A DNA stretch of 47,829 nt from an uncultured Bacilli bacterium (lineage in GTDB: Bacteria > Bacillota_I > Bacilli_A > RF39 > UBA660), in assembly GCA_947632205.1 (NCBI GenBank), contig CANROK010000003.1, positions 1-47,829 of the forward strand, written 5' to 3'. Shown here piece by piece: positions 35,165 through 43,800 of the stretch (position 1 is the first letter of the stretch; every line of letters starts with the position of its first letter). A program made the position numbers and the translations under genes. The notes below the pieces were generated by a model that made no database searches, was not told where the DNA came from, and saw nothing but the letters and a program-made list of their open reading frames with translations.

Positions 35165-35198
35165 AAAAAAATGTCGAAAACTTGTGAGTTTTCAACAT
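35165..35198 (-). terminator. Ancestral terminator of nrdG, now separated by an insertion sequence
   Basis: Minus strand ATGTTGAAAACT-CACA-AGTTTTCGACAT followed by TTTTTTT: 12 pairs with one G-T. The nrdG stop codon would sit one or two bases before this hairpin if the insertion sequence and one target copy were removed. The insertion sequence entered exactly at the top of the 5' arm. Confidence 0.75.
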
Positions 35199-35200
35199 TT
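35193..35200. repeat. 8-bp target-site duplication, left copy
   Basis: CAACATTT immediately before the left inverted repeat; the identical octamer is at 37066-37073. Confidence 0.9.
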
Positions 35201-35229
35201 GGTTCTAGAATTTCTAGAGTGAAGTAAAA
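35201..35229 (+). repeat. Left terminal inverted repeat of the ISL3 element
   Basis: 29 bp, an exact inverse of 37037-37065. Confidence 0.92.
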
Positions 35230-35261
35230 TTTAAAAGAATATAGGTATATACTAATAAAAA

Positions 35262-35297
35262 ACAGGTATTTTTAATAATAAATTTTTATACCTGTTT
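35262..35297 (-). terminator. Terminator at the 3' end of the IS transcript
   Basis: ACAGGTAT...ATACCTGT hairpin (over 12 pairs including A/T) with T-runs on both sides. Confidence 0.75.
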
Positions 35298-35377
35298 TTT
35301 TCTTGTTTTTTTAACTTTTTTATCTTTTTGAAAAATAGCTTTTTTAGAAAAAACTAAAACCATCTAATTTACTATTT

Positions 35378-35572
35378 TTAAGAATTTTTGTTATCTAAAA
35401 TTAAATAAATTATATCTGTTATTTCTTCATCTATTTTGGCAAGTGTTGTAAGTTCTTCTAATTCTTTTCTATATTCTATTATATTTTCTAAATCTATATC
35501 TTTTTTTATCATATTAAATAACATTCTTACTTTTCTTTTATTATTTCTTAATTTGTTTATTATTTCTTCCAT
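35378..35572 (-). CDS. Small accessory protein of the ISL3 element
   Basis: A 64-residue charged, mostly helical protein (MEEIINKLRNNKRKVRMLF ...) inside the insertion sequence. Its start overlaps the transposase 3' end by 32 bases in another frame. AGGAGGAGG lies 8 bases before the ATG, a near-perfect ribosome binding site embedded in transposase codons, so it is very likely translated. Function unknown; it may regulate or assist transposition. No similar family recognised. Confidence 0.65.
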   Translation of the reverse strand: MEEIINKLRNNKRKVRMLFNMIKKDIDLENIIEYRKELEELTTLAKIDEEITDIIYLILDNKNS

Positions 35573-36845
35573 TTTTAATTCCTCCTCCTAATTGTTTGTT
35601 AAATATATATAATATTCGCTTCCTAAAAAATTTAAAATTTCTATATCCATATCCATTTCTTTTTATTACTTTGATTTTGTTATTTATTCCTTCTGTAAAT
35701 CCATTACTATATCTTTTATCTATAAATGAATTTACTATATATTCTAGCCATCTTTCTATCGTTCCTGATGCTTCTATGAATTCTTCAATTTTACTTTTTT
35801 TACATATATCTATCCAATTTTTTAATTGTACTTCAGCTTCTTCATATACTGCATGATTGATTATATCTAAAAATAACTCTTTTAAATTATATCCTCTTTT
35901 TAATTCATCTGATATTTCTAATATCTCTTTTATAATATCTACTGGTAACATTTTTACTATATGACTATTTTTATATCTTTCTACTTCTACCCACCAATTA
36001 ACATCGTTTCCATATTTTCTCAGCAAACTTACATTCTTTTTATTTTTCAAAAGCTTATATTCTTTACTTTTTTCATTATATGTTTTTTGTAATCTTATTC
36101 TTATTTTATCTAGTGCTTCCATTATATATCTGATATAATGGAAGCGGTCAACAACATATTTTGCTTTTGGGAACATTATTGTTGTGACCAATAGATATGG
36201 TTCGTACATATCACTTATGACGAACTTTACGGAATGTCTATTTTCGGTATATGTAAAATACTGAATTAGATATTCTTTTTTTCTTTTTGGCAATATATCT
36301 AATACTTTTTTATGTATTGGATCATTTATTATAAATGCATATTTTCCTTCTTCTGTATCTGCTTTAAATTCATCAAATGATATTACCATTGGTAAATTCT
36401 TTAAATGTTCTGGTATTGTACTTGTTGCTCCTTCTAATTCTTTCCTTACTATATATTTTGATACATGATTATTTTTTGCTATTGAATCAATGGTTAAATT
36501 ATAATCTAGTAAATTTTTCCTTATTGCTATCTTTACCGCATTACTTATACTTTCATTTTTACTTGTTAAATTAAAATTTTCTGTAAATATCTTATTACAC
36601 TTATAACAATGAAACCTTCTTTTATGTATTATCAAATTAACTTCCTGACCACAACTATCTAAATATTTACTTCTTATCGGTCTAGCATGACAATGTACAC
36701 TACCTGTAAAAGTGTTACATATTGGGCATCTTACTTTTTTCTTTTTACTACACAGTTTAACTTCAATTATTCCTTTCTCTTCTTTTACATTTATTATTTT
36801 ATATTCCTTTCTATTTAATCTTAATAAGGTATAATATTCTTTCAT
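35541..36845 (-). CDS. ISL3-family transposase
   Basis: A 434-residue full-length DDE transposase. The N-terminal zinc-ribbon (CPICNTFTG, then FHCYKCNKIF) and a helix-turn-helix (DYNLTIDSIAKNNHVSKYIV) bind the ends. The catalytic triad is visible as Asp in ISFDEFKAD, Asp in VVDRFHYIRYI and Glu in GFTEGINNKIKVIKR, as in the DDE_Tnp_ISL3 domain. There are no internal stops or frameshifts. A small frame overlaps its 3' end. Confidence 0.96.
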   Translation of the reverse strand: MKEYYTLLRLNRKEYKIINVKEEKGIIEVKLCSKKKKVRCPICNTFTGSVHCHARPIRSKYLDSCGQEVNLIIHKRRFHCYKCNKIFTENFNLTSKNESISNAVKIAIRKNLLDYNLTIDSIAKNNHVSKYIVRKELEGATSTIPEHLKNLPMVISFDEFKADTEEGKYAFIINDPIHKKVLDILPKRKKEYLIQYFTYTENRHSVKFVISDMYEPYLLVTTIMFPKAKYVVDRFHYIRYIMEALDKIRIRLQKTYNEKSKEYKLLKNKKNVSLLRKYGNDVNWWVEVERYKNSHIVKMLPVDIIKEILEISDELKRGYNLKELFLDIINHAVYEEAEVQLKNWIDICKKSKIEEFIEASGTIERWLEYIVNSFIDKRYSNGFTEGINNKIKVIKRNGYGYRNFKFFRKRILYIFNKQLGGGIKNGRNNKQIKK

Positions 36846-36921
36846 TTTTCACCTTCTTTCGTTATTTATCTCTTAATAAGATTAATCTTTATTGTAATAC
36901 TTTTTCTTATTTTTACCACTT

Positions 36922-36952
36922 AAAAAGAGTGAGATTTTTTCTCACTCTTTTC
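36922..36952 (-). terminator. Terminator upstream of the transposase inside the IS
   Basis: AAAGAGTGAGA-TTTTT-TCTCACTCTTT hairpin. It lies between the right inverted repeat and the transposase start, so it blocks read-through from nrdG into the transposase, a common self-limiting device. Confidence 0.7.
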
Positions 36953-37061
36953 TTCACGCTAGAAATTCTAGTTTTTTTTCAAAAGTTCACTCCAGAAATT
37001 CTTGCTTTTCTTTTTTTAGCTAGCATTTCTCTTACTTTTTACTTCACTCTAGAAATTCTAG
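36952..37061. repeat. Three ~20-bp iterated sites at the right end of the IS
   Basis: CTTCACGCTAGAAATTCTAG (36952-36971), GTTCACTCCAGAAATTCTTG (36985-37004) and CTTCACTCTAGAAATTCTAG (37042-37061, inside the terminal repeat). The left end has only one copy. Probable transposase binding sites. Confidence 0.6.
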
Positions 37062-37065
37062 AACC
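37037..37065 (-). repeat. Right terminal inverted repeat of the ISL3 element
   Basis: 29 bp, an exact inverse of 35201-35229. Confidence 0.92.
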
Positions 37066-37073
37066 CAACATTT
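37066..37073. repeat. 8-bp target-site duplication, right copy
   Basis: CAACATTT; its last two bases overlap the nrdG stop codon (37072-37074). Confidence 0.9.
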
Positions 37074-37635
37074 ATATATACATTTTTTCTTTTCGTTTAT
37101 ATTTTTCCATGATGCCATCACTTTCCGGTATTAAAATAATTTCACCTTTTTGTAAAGTTTTAGGCACATCAATTAATCTTTGATTTGATGATCCTCTAAA
37201 AAGTAAATTTAAATCTTTTTTTTCTATTTCAAAACGACCATCAACTAAAACATCAAGATATTTAAGTAATTCTAAATAATTTTTATTTTTCTTACCTAAA
37301 TCTAACACTTGTTCATATGTAAAACCCGTATAACACCAAACATTTAAACCAATTTTTTTTGCAAATTTAGCAATTTCTAAAACACTATCAACTTGAAACA
37401 TTGGATCTCCGCCACTTAGCGTTATACCATCTTGTTTTTTCTTTTTTTTAATATCTTCCAGTTCTTCACAAATCTCTTGAACATCATATTCTTCTCCACC
37501 ATCAAAGGCATGAGTACTAGGATTTTGGCAAAAAGGACAATTATGAGAACATCCTTGTGTCCAAATAACTGTCCTTACCCCAAAACCATCAACAACACTA
37601 TCACATTGAAGTGGTGCTGCTAGTCTTATTTTCAT
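37072..37635 (-). CDS. nrdG: Anaerobic ribonucleotide reductase activating enzyme
   Basis: A radical-SAM activase that puts the glycyl radical on class III ribonucleotide reductase. It is 187 residues, with the cluster motif CSHNCPFC (Cys29, Cys33, Cys36) and the SAM-binding TLSGGDPMFQ. The C-terminus (LLFRGSSNQRLIDVPKTL) is the usual family end, so the protein is complete. Its TAA at 37072-37074 overlaps the target duplication of the ISL3 element. The transposon therefore sits just past the stop and has cut the gene from its terminator, not disrupted it. AAGGAATT precedes the ATG; the glycyl-radical gene ends 11 bases upstream. Confidence 0.96.
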   Translation of the reverse strand: MKIRLAAPLQCDSVVDGFGVRTVIWTQGCSHNCPFCQNPSTHAFDGGEEYDVQEICEELEDIKKKKKQDGITLSGGDPMFQVDSVLEIAKFAKKIGLNVWCYTGFTYEQVLDLGKKNKNYLELLKYLDVLVDGRFEIEKKDLNLLFRGSSNQRLIDVPKTLQKGEIILIPESDGIMEKYKRKEKMYI

Positions 37636-37646
37636 AATTTAATTCC

Positions 37647-37823
37647 TTAAGCAGCTTTTTCATTAGCAGAAACGCCAGTATGTTTTACACGATCATGTTC
37701 TTCAGCTTTTTTCGCATTATTGAATCTATCAAGTGTACCTACAAGATAACCTGTAATACGACGGATATTTTCAAATCCTACTCCTTCTCCAATAGTTTTA
37801 CATTTTTTAGTATTTGCTTCCAT
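37647..37823 (-). CDS. Separate glycyl-radical subunit of class III ribonucleotide reductase
   Basis: A 58-residue protein containing RRITGYLVGTLDRFNNAKKA followed by EEHDRVKH. This is what normally ends NrdD (E. coli RRVCGYLGSPDARPFNAGKQEE...RRVKH). The radical Gly is Gly25, in R-I-T-G-Y. The upstream nrdD frame stops before this segment and lacks it. The start is ATG 37823 with a perfect AGGAGG seven bases away, so it is a real gene; a longer in-frame start at 37862 has no binding site. It lies 28 bases after nrdD in a different frame. It would work in trans with NrdD, much as GrcA/YfiD does for pyruvate formate-lyase (inference). Confidence 0.85.
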   Translation of the reverse strand: MEANTKKCKTIGEGVGFENIRRITGYLVGTLDRFNNAKKAEEHDRVKHTGVSANEKAA

Positions 37824-37851
37824 AAAATATTCCTCCTCTTTCTTTTCTATT

Positions 37852-40131
37852 TTAGCAATCACATTCTAAGCTATTTATTGTTTCAACCGGAACCCCTTCA
37901 AAATTTCTTCTACCACATCTTGGACATACATCATTAATGACACCAACATATCCACATACTGGATCTCTATCTACTGGGTGATTAACGGCTCCATAACCAA
38001 TATCATTATCATGCATGATACGAATTATTTTTTCAAATGCTTCTACATTATTAGCAGTATCACCATCTATTTCAATATAAGAAATATGACCAGCATTAGT
38101 AAGTTTATGATATTTTCCTTCAATTTCCATTTTATGTTGAATAGTTGTTTTATAATAAACTGGTACATGGAAGGAATTTGTATAATATTCTCTATCAGTT
38201 ACACCTTTAATTTTGCCATATATTGATCTATCAATACCAACAAATCTACCACTTAAGCCCTCAGCTGGTGTAGCAAGACAAGTAAAATTAAGTTTCATTT
38301 CTTCAGAATATTGATCACATTTTTCACGCATATGTGATACAATTTCTAATCCTAACTTTTGGGCTTTATCTGATTCACCATGATGTTCACCAATTAAAGC
38401 TTTTAAGCATTCAGCAAGACCAATAAAACCAATTGATAAAGTACCATGTTTTAATACTTTTCTAATTTTTTGACCTGGCTCTAATTTTTCTGAATCAAGC
38501 CATACATGAGAACCTAGTAAGAATTTAAAGTTTGCTACTGATTTACTACATTGAATATCAAATCTTTGCAGTAATTGACCTTTACATAAATCAAGTAATT
38601 CATCAAGTTCTTTGTAGAAGCCCTTCATATCCGGTTTTTCTCTCGTTCCATCTACTATACCATGTTTAATTCCTAATCTTGGTAAATTAATTGTTGTAAA
38701 TGATAAATTACCTCTTCCTGGTGTAATTTGTTTCTCTGGATCAACAACATTACCAATTACTCTTGTTCTACATCCCATATAAGCTACTTCTGTTTTAGGA
38801 TCCATACCCTTTAAATATGGCTTATTAAATGATGAATCCATAAATGAGAAGTTAGGAAACATTCTTTTGGCTGATACTTTACATGCAAGTTTAAATAAAT
38901 CATAGTTTGGATCACCAACATTATAACTAACACCTTCTCTTAACTTAAAGATGGAAATTGGGAAAATAGGTGTTTCGCCATGACCAAGACCAGCATCAGT
39001 TGCAAGTAAGAAGTTTTTGATAACCATTCTACCTTCTGGAGATGTATCAGTACCAAAGTTTACTGATGAAAAAGGTACTTGAGCTCCGGCTCTACTATGC
39101 ATAGTATTTAAGTTATGAATAAATGCTTCCATAGCTTGATAAGTAATTCTATCAGTTTTAGCCATGGCTTTATCATAACCTTTTTGAATTATTTCTTCTA
39201 ATCTATCACTTGTAATAAATTCTTTAAACATTTCTTTAGGATCAAATTCAATAGTATCTATTTTGTTAATAACTTCAACTATTTTATCAAAATCAACTTC
39301 GCCTAAAAAACCATCTAAATCAAGAAAATCATAGAAAGTTTGTTTTAATTGTTTTCTAAATGTTTTTTTAACGCCTGGAGCCATATAGTAATCAAACATT
39401 GGAATACTTTGACCACCATGTTGATCATTTTGATTGGCTTGAATACAAATAGCTGCTAAAGCTGTATAACTCATAATATCATTTGGCGTTCTTAAATGAC
39501 CATGTCCTGTTGAAAAACCATTTTTAAATAATTTTTCTAAATCAATTTGATTGCAAGTTGTAGTACCCATAGCCAGAAAATCTAAATCGTGAATATGAAT
39601 ATCACCTTCATCATGGGCTCTAGCGTACTTAGCATCCATTAAATAAGCTTTACCAAATTCTTTAGAAACAGTTGCTCCAAAATGAAGCATTGTTCCCATT
39701 GGACCATCACCATCAATGTTAGCGTTTTCTCTTTTAGCATTTTCTTCTTTAGAACTTTTTAGTCCTAATGATTCAATGGCTTTAACAAATTTGTGTTGGG
39801 GTTTACTAAGACCAACAAATGCCTCACGCGATGCTGCTCTTCTTTCCCGATATTCTGAAAAAGATTTATAAACACTTTCGTCTGTTTTTTGAAGCTCTTT
39901 TTCAATAATATCTTGAATTTCCTCAATCCCAATTGTCTTTCTATCTTGATATTCTTTCTCTATTATTTTTATAACTTTTTCTAATATTTTGTTAACAATT
40001 TTTTCATCATAATCTTCGTAAACACTATCAAAGCCCTTTTTAATAGCAATCGCTATTTTTGTGCGGTTAAAAGGGACTCTTTGGCCACTTCTTTTAACTA
40101 CAATTAAATCACTAATTACATCTTCTTTCAT
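37852..40131 (-). CDS. nrdD: Anaerobic (class III) ribonucleoside-triphosphate reductase, without its glycyl-radical tail
   Basis: Makes dNTPs under anaerobic conditions. The 759-residue product begins with an ATP-cone (VKRSGQRVPFNRTKIAIAIK). A 10-stranded barrel follows (HIHDLDFLAMGTTTCNQIDL, then YMGCRTRVIGNVVDP). The tail holds a zinc-type site (VCGYVGVINDVCPRCGRR) and ends ...INSLECDC. In ordinary NrdD the RVxGY radical segment follows at once; here a stop comes first and the segment is encoded by the next small gene. GGAGAGG precedes the ATG, and a good promoter lies 25-50 bases upstream. Operon nrdD - radical subunit - nrdG. Confidence 0.95.
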   Translation of the reverse strand: MKEDVISDLIVVKRSGQRVPFNRTKIAIAIKKGFDSVYEDYDEKIVNKILEKVIKIIEKEYQDRKTIGIEEIQDIIEKELQKTDESVYKSFSEYRERRAASREAFVGLSKPQHKFVKAIESLGLKSSKEENAKRENANIDGDGPMGTMLHFGATVSKEFGKAYLMDAKYARAHDEGDIHIHDLDFLAMGTTTCNQIDLEKLFKNGFSTGHGHLRTPNDIMSYTALAAICIQANQNDQHGGQSIPMFDYYMAPGVKKTFRKQLKQTFYDFLDLDGFLGEVDFDKIVEVINKIDTIEFDPKEMFKEFITSDRLEEIIQKGYDKAMAKTDRITYQAMEAFIHNLNTMHSRAGAQVPFSSVNFGTDTSPEGRMVIKNFLLATDAGLGHGETPIFPISIFKLREGVSYNVGDPNYDLFKLACKVSAKRMFPNFSFMDSSFNKPYLKGMDPKTEVAYMGCRTRVIGNVVDPEKQITPGRGNLSFTTINLPRLGIKHGIVDGTREKPDMKGFYKELDELLDLCKGQLLQRFDIQCSKSVANFKFLLGSHVWLDSEKLEPGQKIRKVLKHGTLSIGFIGLAECLKALIGEHHGESDKAQKLGLEIVSHMREKCDQYSEEMKLNFTCLATPAEGLSGRFVGIDRSIYGKIKGVTDREYYTNSFHVPVYYKTTIQHKMEIEGKYHKLTNAGHISYIEIDGDTANNVEAFEKIIRIMHDNDIGYGAVNHPVDRDPVCGYVGVINDVCPRCGRRNFEGVPVETINSLECDC

Positions 40132-40153
40132 ATTACCTCTCCATTACAATTTC

Positions 40154-40181
40154 ATTATAGCAAATCTTTATTCTTAATCAA
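40154..40181 (-). promoter_or_regulatory. nrdD: SigA promoter of the nrdD operon
   Basis: Minus strand TTGATT (40176-40181), 16 bases, TATAAT (40154-40159). I see no clear NrdR box in the 290 bases upstream of nrdD, which are otherwise simple A/T runs. Confidence 0.65.
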
Positions 40182-40398
40182 TGTTTTTTTTCAAAAAAAA
40201 GTTAAAAATGTCAAGCAAACTATTTTCGCTTTTTTAAAATTTATTCTTCAAAAAACATTTTATGCAGTTTTCACCTATAGTTTTATTTTTTTTCTAATTT
40301 AAAAATTTTTTTGTTCGTTTTACAATTTAATTTTTGTCAAAATGAGTAAAAGATTTTTTACTATTTTTGATAATGATTTTAGTCAAAAAATGACAATA

Positions 40399-40425
40399 AA
40401 AAAGATTAGAGGAAAACTCTAATCA
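40399..40425 (-). terminator. Terminator of the dusB-addB-addA-pncC operon
   Basis: GATTAGAG-TTTTC-CTCTAATC plus TTTTTT on the minus strand; the 5' arm overlaps the pncC stop. Confidence 0.8.
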
Positions 40426-40889
40426 TTTAAAATACTTTTAAGCATTTCTATAACTAAGGAAATTACTTTATTTTTATTATCTACTCTATTTACATATTCA
40501 CATGTATATACTTTATTATAGTAAGTATCTTTATCTTTATCATAAATACTAATATATACTTTATCCATCTCTGAAGTACTATTATGAGGATCTTTTCTAT
40601 TTAATTGACCAGTTACACCAATACCATAATTAGATGCTGAATACATGGCAATATTCTTACTCATTTCCTTTGCTACTTCCATACTATAAACAGTATACTT
40701 ATTTATAATATCTTCACTAACACCCATCTTTATTTTATATTCATTAGAATAAGTTACAGCACTAAACTTAAGTACTTCACTTGCCCCAGGAATATTAGTA
40801 ATGGCATTTACAATACCGCCACCAGTACATGATTCCATAGTACTAATAGTTTTATTTAATTTAGTTAATATAGAAACTATTTCTTCCAT
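40419..40889 (-). CDS. pncC: CinA C-terminal domain protein, nicotinamide-nucleotide amidase
   Basis: A 156-residue stand-alone CinA C-terminal domain (PncC), which deamidates nicotinamide mononucleotide to recycle pyridine nucleotides. The hallmark TMESCTGGGIVNAIT, the SAVTYSNEYKIKMGVS segment and GIGVTGQLNRKDP are present. The N-terminal MoCF-like domain of full CinA is absent, as in E. coli PncC. AAGGAGTGATATA precedes the ATG. It is 4 bases after addA and last of the operon. Confidence 0.92.
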   Translation of the reverse strand: MEEIVSILTKLNKTISTMESCTGGGIVNAITNIPGASEVLKFSAVTYSNEYKIKMGVSEDIINKYTVYSMEVAKEMSKNIAMYSASNYGIGVTGQLNRKDPHNSTSEMDKVYISIYDKDKDTYYNKVYTCEYVNRVDNKNKVISLVIEMLKSILND

Positions 40890-40893
40890 TATA

Positions 40894-43800
40894 TCACTCC
40901 TTATTTATTAATTTTAATTTATTATCTAAAATACTATATAAGTATAACTCAATATTTTCTTTTTGATAATATTTTCTTACATAATCATAATAAATATTTA
41001 GTTGTTTCTCGTATTCTTTATCTTCTATATTTTTTAATTTATAATCTACTATTTTAACCATATCATTGTTTATAACAATTAAATCAATCAAACCATGATA
41101 TTTTATATTATCTTTATTGTATATAAATTCATGTTCTTTATATATTTTACTATCTTTAGTAATATTTAAAGTATTTACTAAATTAGTAATTTTATCATAG
41201 TATGGATTATCCTCTTTAATATTTAAAAAATCTAATTCTTCAAAAGCTTCATGGACTTTTGTACCATATTCCATTTTTTTACTTTCTTCTTCACTAATTA
41301 ACTCAATTACTTTTTTCGAAGCATGATCATTTTTAACTATATTATTTTCAATATTAATATTTTGATAAGTAATTAAACTATTATCAGTTATTTTTTTATC
41401 TTTTATAACTTTATTATCTAAATAATCTTTCGTAATTTTAATATCATCTATATTAATATCTTTAATATATTCTTTTAAATTATTTTGAATAGATATTAAG
41501 AAACTTAAGAAAGAATTATATTTTTCTCTAATATCATTACTTACTAATTCATTGATTTCTTTTTCTTCTTTTTTAAGCGGAGCTACTATAATTATCTTTT
41601 CTTTAGCCCTTGTAAGAGCAACATAAAATAATCTTATTCTTTCACTTATATCATTTAATATATAATCTTTCTTATATAAATCTTTTAATATAGTATAACC
41701 AATACCTTCTTTATAATAAGGAATAATCATTTTATATCTACTAGAATAAACAAATTTATCTTTAATATCTTCTTTATTAAATGTTTTATATAGACCACTA
41801 AAATAACAAACAGGAAACTCTAAACCTTTAGATTTATGAATATTCATTATTTTAACGGCATTACCATTCATCCCATTAACACTATATTTTATTTCATCTT
41901 TACTATTAATAATTGATACTAAATGATTATTAAAATCTTCTAGAGTATAGCCAAAATCACTTAAATTAGAAGCTAAATCTAATAAGTTATCTAATCTAAT
42001 TAAAGCATCTTCAACATTACCAATAAGTATTATTTTATTATAATAATCAAATTCTTTAATTATAAGTTGTAATATTTCATAAATATTTAATTTCTTAATT
42101 TCTTTTACGATATTTAAACATTTATGGTATATTTCTGTTTCATAATAATTTTTATTCTTAACAATATTAAAAATTGTATTATCATCATAACTAAAAAGAT
42201 AAGAACGAGCTACACTTACAAAGTCATATTTAAAAGTATCATCATATTCTTTTTTGGCTATTTTTAAGATTAACTCAATTAAATTATTTAATACTAAAAT
42301 ATCTATTTCACTAGTAAGAGTTCTATCCATATATAAATTAAGAGGAATACCTAAATATTCAAATACTTTTTTATAAGTTTTAAAAGATGAACCTCTATCC
42401 ATGATTATACAGTAATCACTAAATAAAGATGGTCTTAAACATTTCTTCTTTTTATCAACAACTTCATACTTATTATTTATCTTATTTAAAATATCTCTCC
42501 CAATAATAAAACTTTCTATTTCTTCGTTATTAAAATCCCTATTATTATTTTCATAATTTAATATTTCTAATTTATAATCATCCATTCCATTTTTAAGTTC
42601 ATATAGATTATTACCAAAATTCATTTGATGAGCATTTTTATAATCACAACCACCTAGATAATCATCCATAATATAAGAAAAGATTAAATTAATACCAGCA
42701 AGTACTTCTTTCCTTGATCTAAAATTTTTTAATAAATCGATTTTAATACCACCCTTATTTAAATTATAATTATCATATTTTTCTTTAAATATATTCGGAT
42801 TAGCATTACGAAAACCATAAATAGATTGTTTAATATCACCAACCATATAAACATTATTATTTTGAATTAATTTAACAAATTCTTCTTGAATATTATTAGT
42901 ATCTTGATATTCATCTATCATTATCTCTTTATAGTAATTTTTAATTTCTAATCTTATATCTTCATTATCTTTAAGTAATTTAATAGCCATTTTCGATATA
43001 TCACTAAATTCATATAGATCATTATTAAATTTATATTCATCTAACACTTCATAAAATTTCTTAATTATATCTATAATTACTACTAAATAATTTTTAATTA
43101 TAGCAAATGTTTCTTTTATTTCTTCAATATTATTAAATCTTAAATAATCTTCTAATTCTTTTACTAATTTATCAATATTCTCTTTTACATCTTTAATTTC
43201 ATCGCTACCCCTCGGTCTTCTTGGTACATTTAATAAATTATAATATTTATAAATATCATCATATGTTTTAGCACAAATTAAATCATTAAATGACTTAACT
43301 AAAACATCATAATATTCGGGATAGGAAGATGATGATATTAAGATAATATTACTTTCAATATTATTAATTATTTCATATATCATTTTTAAATAATCTTCTA
43401 TATAATTATCAATTTTCTCTTGATTCAAATATCTATCTAAATAATTATTTAAAAAATCATCTCTATCTATTTCATTATCAATATTATTTATAAAATCTAA
43501 AATGGCCTCTTTAATTGCTTTATCATTCTTAATACAAAAATCTTTAATTAAATTTAGAAATAAAGGATCTTCACTTACATAATAATCATCAAAAATATTA
43601 TTTAATATTTCTTCTTTTTTAATTCTAATTAAACTATCATCAACAATACTTAAATTATTAGAAACATTTAATTTATAATTATATTTTTTTACTAAAGATA
43701 AAGTATAAGAATCAAAGGTGGTAATATAAGATGTTTCTAAATAATCAATATTATCTTTTAAATTATCATACTTACTTATTTCTTCTCTTATACGGTCTTG

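Larger units (their letters stand above)
35201..37065 (-). mobile_element. Complete ISL3-family insertion sequence (1865 bp)
   Basis: Bounded by 29-bp perfect terminal inverted repeats starting GGTTCTAGAATTTCTAGAG and flanked by identical 8-bp duplications, the ISL3-family hallmark. It carries an intact transposase and a 64-codon accessory frame. Internal terminators near both ends (35262-35295 and 36922-36952) insulate it from outside transcription. Intact genes and exact repeats indicate a recent and probably still active insertion. Confidence 0.95.

Noticed and set aside
37072..37635. nrdG truncated by the insertion sequence
   Set aside because: The target duplication overlaps the stop codon, but duplication restores the same bases; the C-terminus is the normal family end and the stop would exist without the element.
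37824..37862. Longer start for the glycyl-radical subunit at 37862
   Set aside because: It would be translated from inside the nrdD stop region without a binding site; the perfect AGGAGG fixes the ATG at 37823.
40182..40398. Hidden gene or riboswitch between nrdD and pncC
   Set aside because: Only A/T runs with stops in all frames; no conserved riboswitch core or NrdR box could be made out beyond the nrdD promoter and the pncC terminator.
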